Assembly: GCA_000750105.3 (NCBI GenBank)
Contig: JPHH03000003.1
Span: 1,054,001-1,118,000, forward strand
DNA: 64,000 nucleotides
Origin: Tolypocladium sp. Sup5 PDA-1
Taxonomy: Eukaryota > Ascomycota > Sordariomycetes > Hypocreales > Ophiocordycipitaceae
Direction of reading: 5' to 3'
The notes under the pieces were generated by a model. That model had not been told where the DNA came from, made no database searches, and was given only the letters and a program-made list of their open reading frames with translations. This document shows positions 1-11,137 of the stretch, in pieces. Every line of letters starts with the position of its first letter. The stretch's first letter is position 1. A program made the translations under genes and the position numbers.

Positions 1-12
1 TAGATGGCCCAG

Positions 13-1371
13 CTACGGCGGCTTCGCGCTCGTCTTGCCAAATATCGGATTCCCATCGTCATCAAACTCTGCCCACTGGAAAAACGAGCAGCCGTCCTTG
101 CCCGGCACGTTGCTCGCGTGGCACATCCAGAAATACCGCCCGAAATTCTCCCTCTTCCGCTGCACCACGCGCAGCACGCACGGTATACGGCACCCGCACC
201 GTGGCGTGTGCCGCGGGTGCATGCGCTGCCGGTAGTCGCGGTACGTGATGTTGATGCGCCGGACGCCCGCGACGGGATGCGGGTCGATGGACGGCGCGGG
301 CGCGATGCAGTGCTTCCACTCCTCCTGCATCTCCGCGTGCATCACGAGCAGCGAGTTGTGCGGCAGGTGGATGGAGATCTGGCCCGCGGCGTCGGCGTCT
401 GAGTCGCCGCCCTTGGGGGCGTCGCCGTCCTTGGGGGCGTCGCCGTCCTTGGGGAGCACCCTGCGGACGCGGAACTCGCGCGCGACGCCCAGGGATATGG
501 ATCCGATGACGGCCCGGGGCCCGAGATACGTCAGCTGGTCGCTGTGCCAGCCGACGCTCTCTTGCGCGCCGTTGTAGCAGTTGACGAAGGCCGAGTTTGG
601 GACCCAGGGGTTTGGGGACTGGTGCTTTAGCTTCTTGCCCTCGGGATAGCGTGTCTTGATCCGGTGCTGGATCTCTTTGTTGACGGCCTCCTGCACGATC
701 GGTTTTACCCTGGTCAGCTGGGGCGTGATGCGCCGAACGTCCTGAACCATCGTCAGCAATCGCGTTCGCATTTCAAGACAAATTGAGGGCAAACTTGCTG
801 TAAGCTTTGATCCGTTGTAGTAGTAGTCGGCCTTTTGCGTCTGTATAGCGTCGTAGCTCTCCACAAAGAAGCCCGACGTGTGGGGGCTCGACACGACGTT
901 GTCAAACAGCTTGAACGTAATCTTTTCGAAAGACGTTGCCTCGCTTAGCAGCTCCCGAAGCAGGTCGTTTGCCTCCTCCGGTGGCAAGAAGTTGTGGATG
1001 ATGGTGCAGGGTGTGTGCTCGGCGACGTCGTCTGGGTCGTACAGGTGCAGTGTGCTGCCCTTTTTCGACTTGAGCTTCTTCTTGGTCGGCGACGTCGTAT
1101 CACTCGGTAGTGTATACTGCTTTAGGGACTGCTGATATCCAACGACGCCACTTTTCTTGCCGCTTTGTTGGGATGTTTGCAGGGCGGCCGATGCCTCGCT
1201 CACGGATCCTTCATGCGCCAGCAGGATGTCGAGGAGGATCTCCTGGTCGACTGTGTGATGCAGCGAAGACAGGAGAGCGAGCTTGACCTCTGTCGGCTCG
1301 TCTCCGTCTCCAGGACCTGACCGGGGCGCTGGGCTTGATTTTCGCTTGGGCCTTGTCAGGAATGACTTCAT
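13..1371 (-). CDS. AlkB-like 2OG-Fe(II) dioxygenase with CUE-like and GRF zinc-finger domains
   Basis: Single-exon gene of 452 aa. The start at 1371 is the ATG that opens a basic N-terminus (MKSFLTRPKRK); an in-frame ATG 24 codons upstream at 1443 is less likely. Domains in order: a CUE/UBA-like helix set at about residues 29-66 (LLDILLAHEGSVSEAS), a 2OG-Fe(II) double-stranded beta-helix of the AlkB family at about 110-390 and a C-terminal GRF zinc finger at about 392-436 (CGC, GRYFWMC, CSFFQWAEF). The iron ligands are visible as H276-S-D278 and H354, and the 2-oxoglutarate arginine lies in RRINITYR. Family knowledge: AlkB proteins oxidatively remove alkyl groups from nucleic acids, the ALKBH2/3 type repairing DNA, and GRF fingers bind nucleic acid. 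The substrate here is inferred. An 18-bp tandem repeat adds a KDGDAP loop inside the catalytic fold. It is divergent from PEX7. Confidence 0.9.
   Translation of the reverse strand: MKSFLTRPKRKSSPAPRSGPGDGDEPTEVKLALLSSLHHTVDQEILLDILLAHEGSVSEASAALQTSQQSGKKSGVVGYQQSLKQYTLPSDTTSPTKKKLKSKKGSTLHLYDPDDVAEHTPCTIIHNFLPPEEANDLLRELLSEATSFEKITFKLFDNVVSSPHTSGFFVESYDAIQTQKADYYYNGSKLTASLPSICLEMRTRLLTMVQDVRRITPQLTRVKPIVQEAVNKEIQHRIKTRYPEGKKLKHQSPNPWVPNSAFVNCYNGAQESVGWHSDQLTYLGPRAVIGSISLGVAREFRVRRVLPKDGDAPKDGDAPKGGDSDADAAGQISIHLPHNSLLVMHAEMQEEWKHCIAPAPSIDPHPVAGVRRINITYRDYRQRMHPRHTPRCGCRIPCVLRVVQRKRENFGRYFWMCHASNVPGKDGCSFFQWAEFDDDGNPIFGKTSAKPP
411..454. repeat. 18-bp coding tandem repeat in the AlkB-like gene
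   Basis: Two and a half copies of an 18-bp unit (ccttgggggcgtcgccgt) encode KDGDAP repeats on the minus strand. They lie between the HxD motif and the distal iron-ligand histidine, so they form a hydrophilic, probably length-variable surface loop. Confidence 0.85.
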
Positions 1372-1898
1372 CGTTTGTGTAAGTGGCCAGTTTCGCCGGG
1401 GTTGTCCAAGGTGTCGAGCCACACCGCAGATTTTATCGAGCAATTTGGCCTCGCCGTGAATATTGCATTCTCTCGCTTCCGGGGGCGACAGCTGCTTCTA
1501 TAGCAACTCCAGCGATTAATGATTCCACATCAACATGTAATAGGGCTGAAGGGCGCGACGGGCTAAAACGCGACATCACGTGATCGCGCATGCACGGTTA
1601 ATGGCCCCGGTAGCTGCACTCCACCACGATATGCCTGGCGATCTGCAAGTCGCTCGCTGCCCGTCCAAGCCGTCCCCCACACTGGAGCGACCGACCAGTG
1701 ACGAGGGGCTCCATTACCGAGGCACATGTCAACGGGGAACCAACCTCGTCCCTCGTCCATCCGATGCCCGTCGACTGTCCGCAGAGCACACAGCGTCGTC
1801 ATTAGCATCTCGGCCATGGTCAACCGCAGCCGCTCACCCCTATAATCCAGCCCGCCCTCGCAAATGCGCCTTCGCGGAGGCGTCCTCTTCCCCGCGCC
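1372..1898. promoter_or_regulatory. Divergent promoter region, AlkB-like gene / PEX7
   Basis: This 527-bp region separates two divergent start codons. No coding sequence is supported. I could not assign specific operators; it must hold both 5' leaders and core promoters. Confidence 0.55.
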
Positions 1899-3080
1899 AT
1901 GGCTGCCATGCTCGAGTTCCACACGCAAGGCTACAATCCCTACGCCGTCAAGTACTCCCCATACTACGATTCGCGCATCGCCGTCGCGACGTCGGCCAAC
2001 TTTGGCATCGTGGGCAACGGCCGCGTCTTTGCGCTGGGGCTGACGGCGCAGGGCATCCAGGTAGAGAAGACGTAAGTTGAAGCTGCCTCGTTCCTGGGAA
2101 GCTCTCATGGGGCGATGTGTGCGGCTAATGCGGCGGCTTCGCAGGTTCGACACGAACGATGCGCTCTACGATTTGGCCTGGTCGGAGATCAACGAGAATC
2201 AACTGATTGTTGCCTGCGGCGATGGGTCGTTGAAGCTGTTCGACCTGGGGGTAAATGACTTTCCCGTCATGAACTTTCACGAGCACAAGAGGGAGACGTT
2301 TTCGGTCTGCTGGAGTCCCATCACCAAAGACACCTTCCTCTCAAGCTCCTGGGACGGAACGGTTAAGATTGTTGGTAGCCTCATACATTCAGAGAAGGCA
2401 TTGCAAGCTGACATCCTCACCAGTGGTCTCCCACGCGCAACCATTCCATCAAGACGCTGCCCATCGGCAACTGCACGTACAGCGCCTCCTTCTGCCCCTC
2501 CAATCCCGCCCTCATCTCCGCCGTATCCTCTGACTCCCACCTCCGAGTCTTCGACCTCCGCACGCCGTCCTCAGCAAAGTACCACCTCGTGGCTACGATA
2601 CCCGTTCACGCGGCCGGCGCGCAACCTGGCGCGGCTCCCGGTCTCGTCGGCACCAGTCCGCCGTCCGAGGTTCTGACGCACGACTGGAACAAGTACAACG
2701 ACACGGTAGTCGCCACGGGCGGCGTTGACCGTGTCATTCGAACATTCGACATCCGCAGCCCAGCCGGCGGACCGCTGTCCGTGATGCAGGGCCACGACTA
2801 CGCCGTGCGACGGCTGTCCTGGAGCCCGCACGCGAGGGACGTCTTGATCAGTGCGAGTTACGACATGACGGTGCGCCTATGGAACGACGGCTCGGCGCAA
2901 CCGCCGGGCCCGGTCACGGGAACCAGGGCAGGTCGCCAGATGGGCATTATGAACCGGCATACCGAGTTTGTCACCGGTGTCGACTGGTGCTTATTTGGAG
3001 TCGGCGGATGGGTCGCTTCGGTGGGCTGGGACGAGAGAGTCCTGTTATGGGACGCCAACATGTTGATGGCGCAACGATAA
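1899..3080 (+). CDS. PEX7: Peroxin 7, peroxisomal PTS2 receptor (WD40)
   Basis: Three exons, 1899-2071, 2145-2370 and 2424-3080, give 351 aa, the usual Pex7 length. The protein is a WD40 propeller; repeat ends such as VACGDGSLKLFD, SSSWDGTVKIW, ATGGVDRVIRTFD and SASYDMTVRLW are visible. The N-terminus MLEFHTQGYNPYAVKYSPYY is the characteristic Pex7 opening. Family role: a cytosolic receptor that binds PTS2 cargo and, with a Pex20-type co-receptor in filamentous fungi, delivers it to the peroxisomal membrane. Intron 1 uses GTAAGT. Intron 2 (53 nt) must use the weaker donor GTTGGT at 2371, because only this junction keeps TVKI-WSPTRN in frame; the stronger-looking GTAGCC four bases downstream shifts the frame. 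Confidence 0.93.
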
Positions 3081-3466
3081 AGAGATGATGGCACCATCCA
3101 TTGGGCGAGAGTACTGCTTAACCATGATGGAACCATACGGGCGACAAAAAAGCATGGTCACGATAGGCGTTTTTGGGGTATGCACTTGATCAAAGGGTCC
3201 AAGCCGAGGCGATTTCACGAGCATCCAAATCGTGACGACGTAGCGAGGGGTATTTTGATATTAGATATACTAGTTGGAAATCCATCGTCTAGGAGAGTTT
3301 GTTCCCAAAACGCCTCTTTATCCCTGATCCCTATTGTACACAAGCCCTGATTTACACGTTTTTGACCCCAAGATTGCCCCTGATACAAGTACAGAACCTT
3401 TCTCACCACAAAAATGCTCATATCATCGCTGATTCGGATGCAACCTCATTGCGTCGTGAAACTCCC
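3081..3466. other. Convergent 3' region, PEX7 / MSS116
   Basis: 386 bp between two converging stop codons. It should contain both 3' UTRs. I see no gene in it. Confidence 0.6.
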
Positions 3467-5534
3467 TTAGAATCTCGATCGTCCAAAGTCCTGGCCGCCC
3501 CGGCCACCATCTCTGCCACCGCGGCCGCCACCGCGGCTGAAGCCACCTCGGCCACCACCTCGGCCACCACCGCCACCGCGGCTGAAGCCGGAATCGTCAC
3601 GACGTGCCTGACGCCCAATCTCGGCGAAAGGGTCTGATGATGACCGCCGCTCATCCGAGCCGGAACGGGAACCAAACCGTCGGGGGCCTCTCCGGTCATC
3701 GCCATCTTGGTCGTCTCGCCGCGCGGCCCTGTCTTGGATATTCAAGCCGGCGTGCAGCAAGCCCTGGTTGCGAGCCCAGGACGAGGAAACGGGTGGAGGC
3801 TCGGCCCAGCCCCAGCCCTTGGTGGCCCAGAGGTTCAGGTCCTCGACAAGCTCCTCCCTTTGGCTTGTTTGGCCGCCAAAGAGAGATGTGTACGCCGAGC
3901 CCAGGATCCTCTTGTGAATGGACTGCGTGAGATCCTGCACCTCCTTGTGAATGCTGGGAAGGTCTCCCGACTCAATGTTGGCATCTGCGCTCTCCAACGA
4001 CGTGTTCTGCTCGAGAGGGAGACCCCTCAGGAGCTTCCTGGCGCTGCCTACAGACATAGGCGGCAGGAGAAGCCATCCCTCACCCTCCTTGTTCTGACGC
4101 CCGGTACGGCCAAGGCGGTGGATGTACGATTCGCGGTCCCGAGGGGTGTCGACCTGTATGACGTGGGTGACGTCGGGGAAATCCATGCCTCGAGCAGTGA
4201 CATCGGAAGAGAAGAGAACTCCGGACTTGGCGTTACGGAACATGTCGGCAGCCTTGGTTCGCTGGTTCTGGCTAAGCTGGGACTGGATGGCAAACGTGGG
4301 TGTCCTCATCAGGTTATTCCTCCTCCTCTGGAATCCCAATTCGCCACCAAGCTCGACTAGGGCTGTCGTGTTGAAGTAGACGATTGCCTTGAAGGGCTTC
4401 GTGGTCCGGTCGGCGTTCCGCGTGGCTACTTCTCGGTCGATGAACTCGAACAGGGTGGGGAAGATATTCGACCACGAGGAGACGGGGACAATGTGCTGGG
4501 GAACCTTGTCGTGCGTGAGCGACTCGTTCTCGGGAATCGTCTGCACGAACTCAAAGTCGTCGGGGCGGACCATGGTGCGAGCCAGGCGGATGACGTCGTC
4601 GGGTATCGTGGCCGAGACCAGCATTGTCTGGCGGACCTTTTCGTCTCGGCTCGGGAGGCAGCGCGTGATGTCATTCAGCTCCTTCTCAAAGCCAACGTCC
4701 AGCATGCGATCAGCCTCGTCCAGGACCAGGGCGGCCAGGTTGGGCGCCTCGATGCCGCTGGCAGGGTCCTGCAGCAGGTCGTTCAAGCGTCCGGGGGTAG
4801 CAACCAGAAGGTGGCATCCTTGGCGTTGTGTCTGGCGCAGCATAGAGGCTTTGTGAGTGCCTCCGACGGCGGACTGGACAACGAGCCCGGTGTGTCGGGT
4901 CAGGCGGCGGGCCTCGGTGGCAATCTGCTCGGCGAGCTCACGGGTCGGGGAGAGGATAATGCCGCGGATATCGCTGGCCTGGGCGTCTCGCGAAGCTCGC
5001 CTGGAGGCCAGTGTAGGATCTTCCTCGATCATTCGCTGCAACATGGGGAGAAGGAAAGCAAGGGTCTTGCCAGTGCCGGTCTTGGCTTGGGCGACGCTTC
5101 AATCAGTCAGCAAGGGACAGAACTGGCGTCGCCGCGTTGCAACTGGGAAAGGTGGAAACTCACATGTCAGTGCCCTTGAGGGCCGGGGTGATGGTCTTGG
5201 CCTGCACGGGGGTCATGGCTTCGTATCCCATGTCCTTGGTGATGGCGCCCAGGAGGTTCTCGTGGACGCCGAACTGGGCCAGCTCGGCGAACTGTGTGAC
5301 TTCTCCAGGCGTAGCAACAGCAGCAGCCTCGGCGTTCTGGGCCTCTTCGGCAACAGCCTCACTGCTGTATGCCCGAGAGAACTGTGCGATGGCCTTCAAG
5401 GGCACATTGGGGCGGGACAGCGCCGCGAGAGCCTGTCGCGCGAAGGGCTGGGCAGCTCGGCTGCGAAGCAGCATGGAGCTGGAGGCGACGCCGCCTGCCA
5501 GGCTGGCGTAGCGCCGGATTCCTTGTCTGAACAT
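3467..5534 (-). CDS. MSS116: Mitochondrial DEAD-box RNA helicase, MSS116/CYT-19 type
   Basis: Two exons, 5534-5164 and 5096-3467, give 666 aa; the 67-nt intron (5097-5163) joins GTDI to VAQAKTGTGKT. The N-terminus (MFRQGIRRYASLAGG, rich in Arg, Ser and Ala without acids) looks like a mitochondrial presequence. All helicase motifs are present: Q motif GYEAMTPVQ, Walker A AKTGTGKT (128-135), PTRELAEQ, TPGRL, DEAD at 250-253, SAT, IVYFNT, ARGMD and HRLGRTGR. The C-terminus is a long RGG/GGRGG tail. Family knowledge: Mss116 and Neurospora CYT-19 are RNA chaperones that remodel group I and II introns and assist mitochondrial translation. The RGG tail, in place of a simple basic tail, suggests non-specific RNA tethering, which is inference. 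Confidence 0.93.
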
Positions 5535-6705
5535 GATTGACAGACGGAAACCAGGATCGTGAAGCAGCAGAAACAAGAGTGACAGCAAACAACTGGAGAT
5601 GGGATGGTGCAGGTCGTAGGGAAAAGGAGTGACGCTGCAAATGGTCGCGTCCTGGTCGTGCAGGAATCCAGGGACTAGCGTCTGGAGATTTTTTCTTGCG
5701 CTCGAGATGATGGGAGTCGCCGCTGCCGGTTTCGTCCAGAGATTGCGCGCCGCGCCCAATCAGGAATGGCGGATAACGGATCCCTGCTCCGGTGGCTGGT
5801 ACGTACCTTTTCGCTGGACACCATCGTCACGACGGCGGACGCACGCGCGAGACTCGGGATCGAGAGACTCACGACTCCCAAGAAACATGCACGAGTTGCT
5901 CTGTGCAGCCTCAAACAGCTGTCTCTTGAAGACTACGGAACTGAAATGCCGACGAGGGTCTCTCCGTCATTCTTTCTACTTCCGTTGAGGGCCCTGGTTT
6001 GCAAGCCCCCAATTCTTCCGCGCCTTCGACAAGCCACAGCGGGAGGAATAATCAAGCACAACTACTCCGTACGCACGGAGAACTCGACAGACGACATCCT
6101 CAGCTCACACGAAGCCTGGAAATGTCAAGATGACGCCTGGGACCATGTATCCCCGTATTGGCTTCCCTCATATGCATCCGAGAGCCGTATTCTGCCCTCT
6201 TGTTCCCACAACACGCCACGGAGCTTTACCTACGAGTATAAACCCCGTCTTAGTGCCCGGCTCTTGCTGGAGTCTGCGATAGTTCCGGAACGTGCCAGCC
6301 CCCACATATCCACCAGCTTCCCCAGACTGTCGAGCCGCCACAACGGTCGACACATGGTCAGACAAGGGCCGATCCTCGTTGATAAATGGCCATGGAATGC
6401 GGGGGATAAGATGCTCCGTTGCAAGCAGTCACTGTGAGCAGGGACGAGACCATGGCAGTCATCACCCCAGGACACAACTTGGTTGCCACTTGAAACTGTT
6501 CAATTCATTGTTGTTAACGTTCCTGGCGCCCAACGCCGGCAGTCCATCCTGCCCACGCTTTGCGTTTGCTAATGCATAACCATACCGATGCCATGTGCTT
6601 GAAAACAACTGAACGGAGACCACTGATAGTCTCCTTCTCCCTCTTGGAACAAGACTCCAACACCCAATCCACTCCACTCACGGCAATCTATAACACTTTT
6701 CGGCA
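5535..6705. other. Intergenic: MSS116 promoter and INCENP 3' flank
   Basis: 1171 bp between two minus-strand genes. The part next to 5535 is upstream of MSS116 and the part next to 6705 is downstream of INCENP. A 223-codon plus-strand open frame (5766-6437) is present but has no recognisable domain, biased composition or plausible intron signals, so I do not call a gene. One copy of the TACTCCGTA motif lies at 6063-6071. Confidence 0.5.
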
Positions 6706-9700
6706 TTATATCATATCCTTGCTCATTTCGTAAGACCAACCGCCCTCTCGCCTCAGCTTGTCGCGCGCAGCCAGGTCCTTTCTGATGTCATCGTCCGTCA
6801 ATCGATCAGCTCCACTCCAATTGGCACTGGATGTCCTTGCGCGGAACTTGTGCCACCTGTCCTTGCTCTTGTTGAAGACTTCCTCCATGTTCAACGGTGC
6901 CGGCAGACCAAAGATCTGGGATGGATCCATAGTCTCTTGGCGCATGAGAGCTCTTCGAAGATCGGGGGAGTCGGCCCACGCAGCAACCATCCCATTCGTC
7001 TCGTCCTCGTCCTCATCTTCGTCGTCCGTCTGTATTTCGGGAAGCTCGATGGATTCGCCATTCTGGAAGCGCGGTGACGATCTGGGGACCGACTTGGCCG
7101 CAGACTTGGCTCCATTGTATGCTCCCGGCCGCGCCGGTGTCTTGTACGAAGCACTGGCAGGGTTTGGATTTGGCGCAAACGGAATTGCACCCTTCGAGAT
7201 CTGCGCCATGTCCAACGGGTGTGCCGCCTTGGTCTGACTGTTGTGCTGGGCGGTAACCGTGGCCTTGAACAAGTCTCGAGTTGTACTATGGGGTGCGTTC
7301 GTGTACCCGTACATGGACTTGGTTGGCTGATCCTATATACATCATTAGCTTCATCTAGGTACAACTAGTCATGCGTAGAAGTTACTGACCTTCTTGAAGC
7401 CGGCCGATGGGCGAACGGGGGGACCTTTGATGTTTCGCGGGTTTTCAGTCTCGGCCTCCTCGTCGAATGCATCACTAGTTCGACGTCTCTTTGCATCATT
7501 TGCTTGGTATGCTGGTCCACCTCGTGATGGAGGGCGTTTGGCCTGCTTGTCGTCACTCCTCTCCGTGCCCAAGGCTCGTTTTGAGCCGGCCTTGGCAGCA
7601 TTGGAGAGAACCGCGTTCACCGGTCGGCTTAATTCGTCCTGCGAGCGATGCAAATTGGACGTCATCCGAGACTGTGGCCGAGCTGCTTGTGCGTCCCCCT
7701 TCGCGCTGGACGCTGTAGACATGCCTTTGCCTTGAGCAAAGTCAGGAGGCCCGGTCGGTTGAGATCGCGTAGCAGGAGGCGGAGCTCTCGTTTGCTTTGC
7801 CCTTTCAATGGCGGCCTTTCTCTGCGAAGGGGTTTTACCGTCGTTTTGAGATGACGCGTGATCGCGCTCCTGCTGCTTTTGCCGCTCTGCCTCTTGACGG
7901 CGAAGCTGTTCTTGCTTGCGTTGCTCCTCTTGAGCCGCTGCGCGTTTCCGTTCCATCTCGGCTTTCGCGTCGCGTCGTCGCTGGGCGTCGCGCTCGTCTT
8001 GCTCCTTCTTCTTGGCCGCAAGATCCAACGCCTTGGGACGACCAACAGAGGCTGCGGTTCTTAGGCTTTGCGTCGACGGCTTCCCGTGCAAAGATGCTTT
8101 GCTAGTCTTGCTCACAAGCTGATGCTGAGATTGGGAGTTTGATGGTCCAGCTGTGTCGTGAGAGGCGGTAGACAGCCTGTTGGACGGATGGTACTGAGAG
8201 TGTTGAGATCCCGTGTTGACCCTGATGACTGTCGGAGCTTGCTTGGCCTTGACCTGCGTCTCCTTTGTTGGCCTCACAGGTCTCTTGATCTCCTTGTTAC
8301 GAGTGGCTTGACCCGGTCCAGTAGATCGAGAGGCGGATGGCGGCGGCACCGTCGACGGAACTTCGTCCATCTCGACATCTCTGTCTTCAGGGTCTTGAAG
8401 ACCTTCCTCGGCGGCTTTGGCCTTGCGGGGACTGCTTCTTGTCGGTTTCGGGGTCTCTTTGAGCATGGACACCTCCTCTCCCTTCTTGGACGCAATCTGC
8501 TTCTCCATAGCTGCAATCTTCTCCTGCTCCTTGCTAAAGACGCGAGCCTTGTCCCTTTCCTTTTCGCGAGCCTTCTCCAGCTTGTCATGCTGCTCTTCCA
8601 TGCGCTTCGTTTCCTTCTCGCGGCGTTTCTCCTCCTTCTCCCGTTCCACGGAAGCTCTTGTGCGTCGGGCCACTGGTCGTGTGGGGCTGGCATCACCCTG
8701 ACCAGCCAGAGTTAGCTTGGAAACAACAGACTCCGACGATGCAGTTGGGTGAAGCCCAAATCGAGTTGTGGATGGCGACATCATGGATTTCCCTTCTGCG
8801 CTGATGGCGGCGCTGCTCGCGAGGAGACCCCTCGAGCTCTTCAGGATTGATGACAGCTTGTTCTTGACTTGTTTCAAAGGACTCTCCCGAAAGCTTCGAG
8901 ACGGCGACTTGGAAGGCGTGTCAGATCTCCCCGCTTCGGAGAAAGTAAGTAAGCTGGGGTTGGAAACCGAAACAGCCTTTTTCAGGGACTGCAGCTCCGG
9001 GTCCGTAGTCGCGTGCATGATCGGAACAGTCGAAACAGACGCGGACTTCCCGTGCCCATGAGCAGTTGGGAAGGGTCGCCCACGGAAGTCAGGCTGCCCA
9101 ATGGTGTCCTTGCCTTGAATGCCTTCCATCACATCTGCTGAATGACTCTTCGGCAGAGCTGGTCTTGCTTCCGTTGTTTGGGTTACGGTCGCAGGCGGCT
9201 CGATCCAATCGTCGTCATCTTCTGGAAACGCCCCGGGCGTCGTCTGGGCCGTAAACTTTCGCACGGGAGGGGGGGACTTTGGCGCGATAGCCTTGTGTTG
9301 CGGGGCCTGCATGCTGGAATTCGGCTTCGGCTGTCCAGAGCTGTTGGCTTGTGACTTGCCCAGCATATTAATCTGGTCCTGCAATCTCTGCGTATAAGTC
9401 TTCGTGTGGCTGACTGCGACGTTGTCCTGTTCGCTAGGCTCTCGTGCTGGAGGCTCCTCATCAACATCCATCTCATCTCGGTTTTCATCCTCGTCGTAGT
9501 CGAGTTTCGCGAGGTTGCCAAGGCTCTTTCCTCCAGTAGGCCTGTTGTAGTAGCTCGTCCTGATGTGATCCAGGTGGCTTGTTCTAGAAACCCGAGCCCC
9601 AATGCTCTTTCCTGCTGTAAGCGGTTCTCTGGCGGGCAGAGATGCGAAATTCAAGCTGCTCTTCCGAACCATTGGCCGGATTGGGCTGGATCCATCCGAC

Positions 9701-10670
9701 GGTGACCGAGCATCATCCAAAGGTTGCTCTATGTTGGCATCGTCAGACTGTTGCTCCATCACCGTCACGCCCATGCCAGGATGCATCGCAGCAGGCGTTG
9801 ACACCGGTACCATGTCCATGTGCTCGTCTTCTTCAGATTGCTCTTTCGGTGCTTCCACACGGGGCGTTGCGGTTTTGGCTGCGACATCGGCCAGCACACG
9901 TGTCGTCTGCTCCTCTCGGGCTGTCTGGAATGTCTTCTCCGGAGACTCCATGGCAGCGGCGCGGGACGGGCTGTCCCTCACCGGCACAGTCGTTATTGTG
10001 TGCCATGGAACCAGATTGTGAGTGGCCTGGGTGTCTGCGGGATCTGAGTCCAGGTGAATGTTGACAGATCCAACATCTTGACTGCCAAAGTATCCAGAGT
10101 CTTGAGTCGCTGATACGGGAGCCGTTTGCTTTGGTGAAAATGCGGCCTTTCGCAGGGAAGCATGCTTGACGGGGCTGGGCGAGCTTTTGCCGGCCGCGTA
10201 GTCGTTGGTCTGAGGAGATTGCACGCGATTGAGCTGGCTTGCAACGTTCGTAGGCGCATTCTGAGTTGGGGCGAAAACATCGGAAAGAGGCTATTATTGT
10301 CCGTGAGCTTCCATCCCAATATCACTACCACACCTGGAGACTGGAGACTTACGGCCCGGGCTTCCAAATGGTTCGCCTTGCGCGCCGTTCGCGGTGTTTT
10401 CCCACGCAGTTTACCTGGAGTCTTGAAAGTCTCGGCAATGTTCCTGCAAAGATCAGCAACCGTACCTCCAGAGTGTGGACAGGACGCGCGTTACGTTTCA
10501 TTCTCGTTGAAGATGCCGGCCATGTGCTCGTTGAGCCAGTCCAGTTCGTTTCGCGCAGAGAACGAGAACTCCTCCACCTCGGACTGAGCAATCTGGAGGG
10601 CAGAAGCCCGCTCTTCGGCGATCCATGATGCGGAACCGACCTGCAAGCGCGGTCCTCTCATGGCTGCCAT
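6706..10670 (-). CDS. INCENP: Inner centromere protein INCENP (Sli15/Pic1-like), Aurora B scaffold
   Basis: Four exons, 10670-10495, 10443-10353, 10290-7390 and 7332-6706, give 1264 aa. The N-terminal part carries the conserved ETFKTPGKLRGKTPRTARKAN segment split over exons 2-3. The middle is long, low-complexity and Ser/Pro-rich. It is followed by two strongly charged E/K/R helical segments, one starting EREKEEKRREKETKR and one KKKEQDERDAQRRRD, likely coiled coil or single alpha-helix. The C-terminal IN-box at about 1168-1264 contains MDPSQIFG, the Aurora phosphorylation motif RTSSANW (1222-1228) and GGWSYEM. Family role: scaffold of the chromosomal passenger complex, binding Survivin/Borealin-like partners by its N-terminus and activating Aurora kinase through the IN-box at centromeres and the spindle midzone. 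It is head to head with SMC2. Confidence 0.93.
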
Positions 10671-11137
10671 GGTGCTCGATTCGCCGACGAGGACCACGCG
10701 GCCTCTGTACCGGGAGTTTGACGGACGGGTTCGCTTAATTCAAGAAGATCATAGAGGCATCGGAGGCATCGGTCGAGCGAATATAGTGTGGCTCGGAAAA
10801 GCTATGCTGTGCGCAAGCGAGAGGACGTTGTTGATGGTGGAGAGCTTCAACGTTGGCACCACTCATTCCAACAAGTCGGCATTGTTTTGATTGATCCCAA
10901 ATCGGGTTAGCGCGCGTGAGGGTCAGGCAGGGCCTCTCCCTCCAGGTCGCGTTCGAGAGCCAAAGCCCACATGATGATGTAAACCGCGCACGTGCCGATA
11001 AGGCCCTTATCAGATACTAAACACGACATTGTTTACTTCGAGGCGCGTCTCCAGGTGGGCATTTGACGAACGTTGACGGCCTGGGCGAAGCGCAATTTTC
11101 CAGCAGTTGCACCTTCAGCACGACGAAGGCGAGCATC
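10671..11137. promoter_or_regulatory. Divergent promoter region, INCENP / SMC2
   Basis: 467 bp between the INCENP and SMC2 start codons. I found no exact ACGCGT (MCB) box. A GCGCGCGTG stretch near 10909 and CGCACGTG near 10986 are the only notable short GC motifs. Shared cell-cycle control of the pair is inference from the gene identities. Confidence 0.5.

Noticed and set aside
5766..6437. 223-codon plus-strand open frame upstream of MSS116
   Set aside because: No domain, irregular composition, and overlaps the promoter of MSS116. Chance open frames of this size are common at this GC content.
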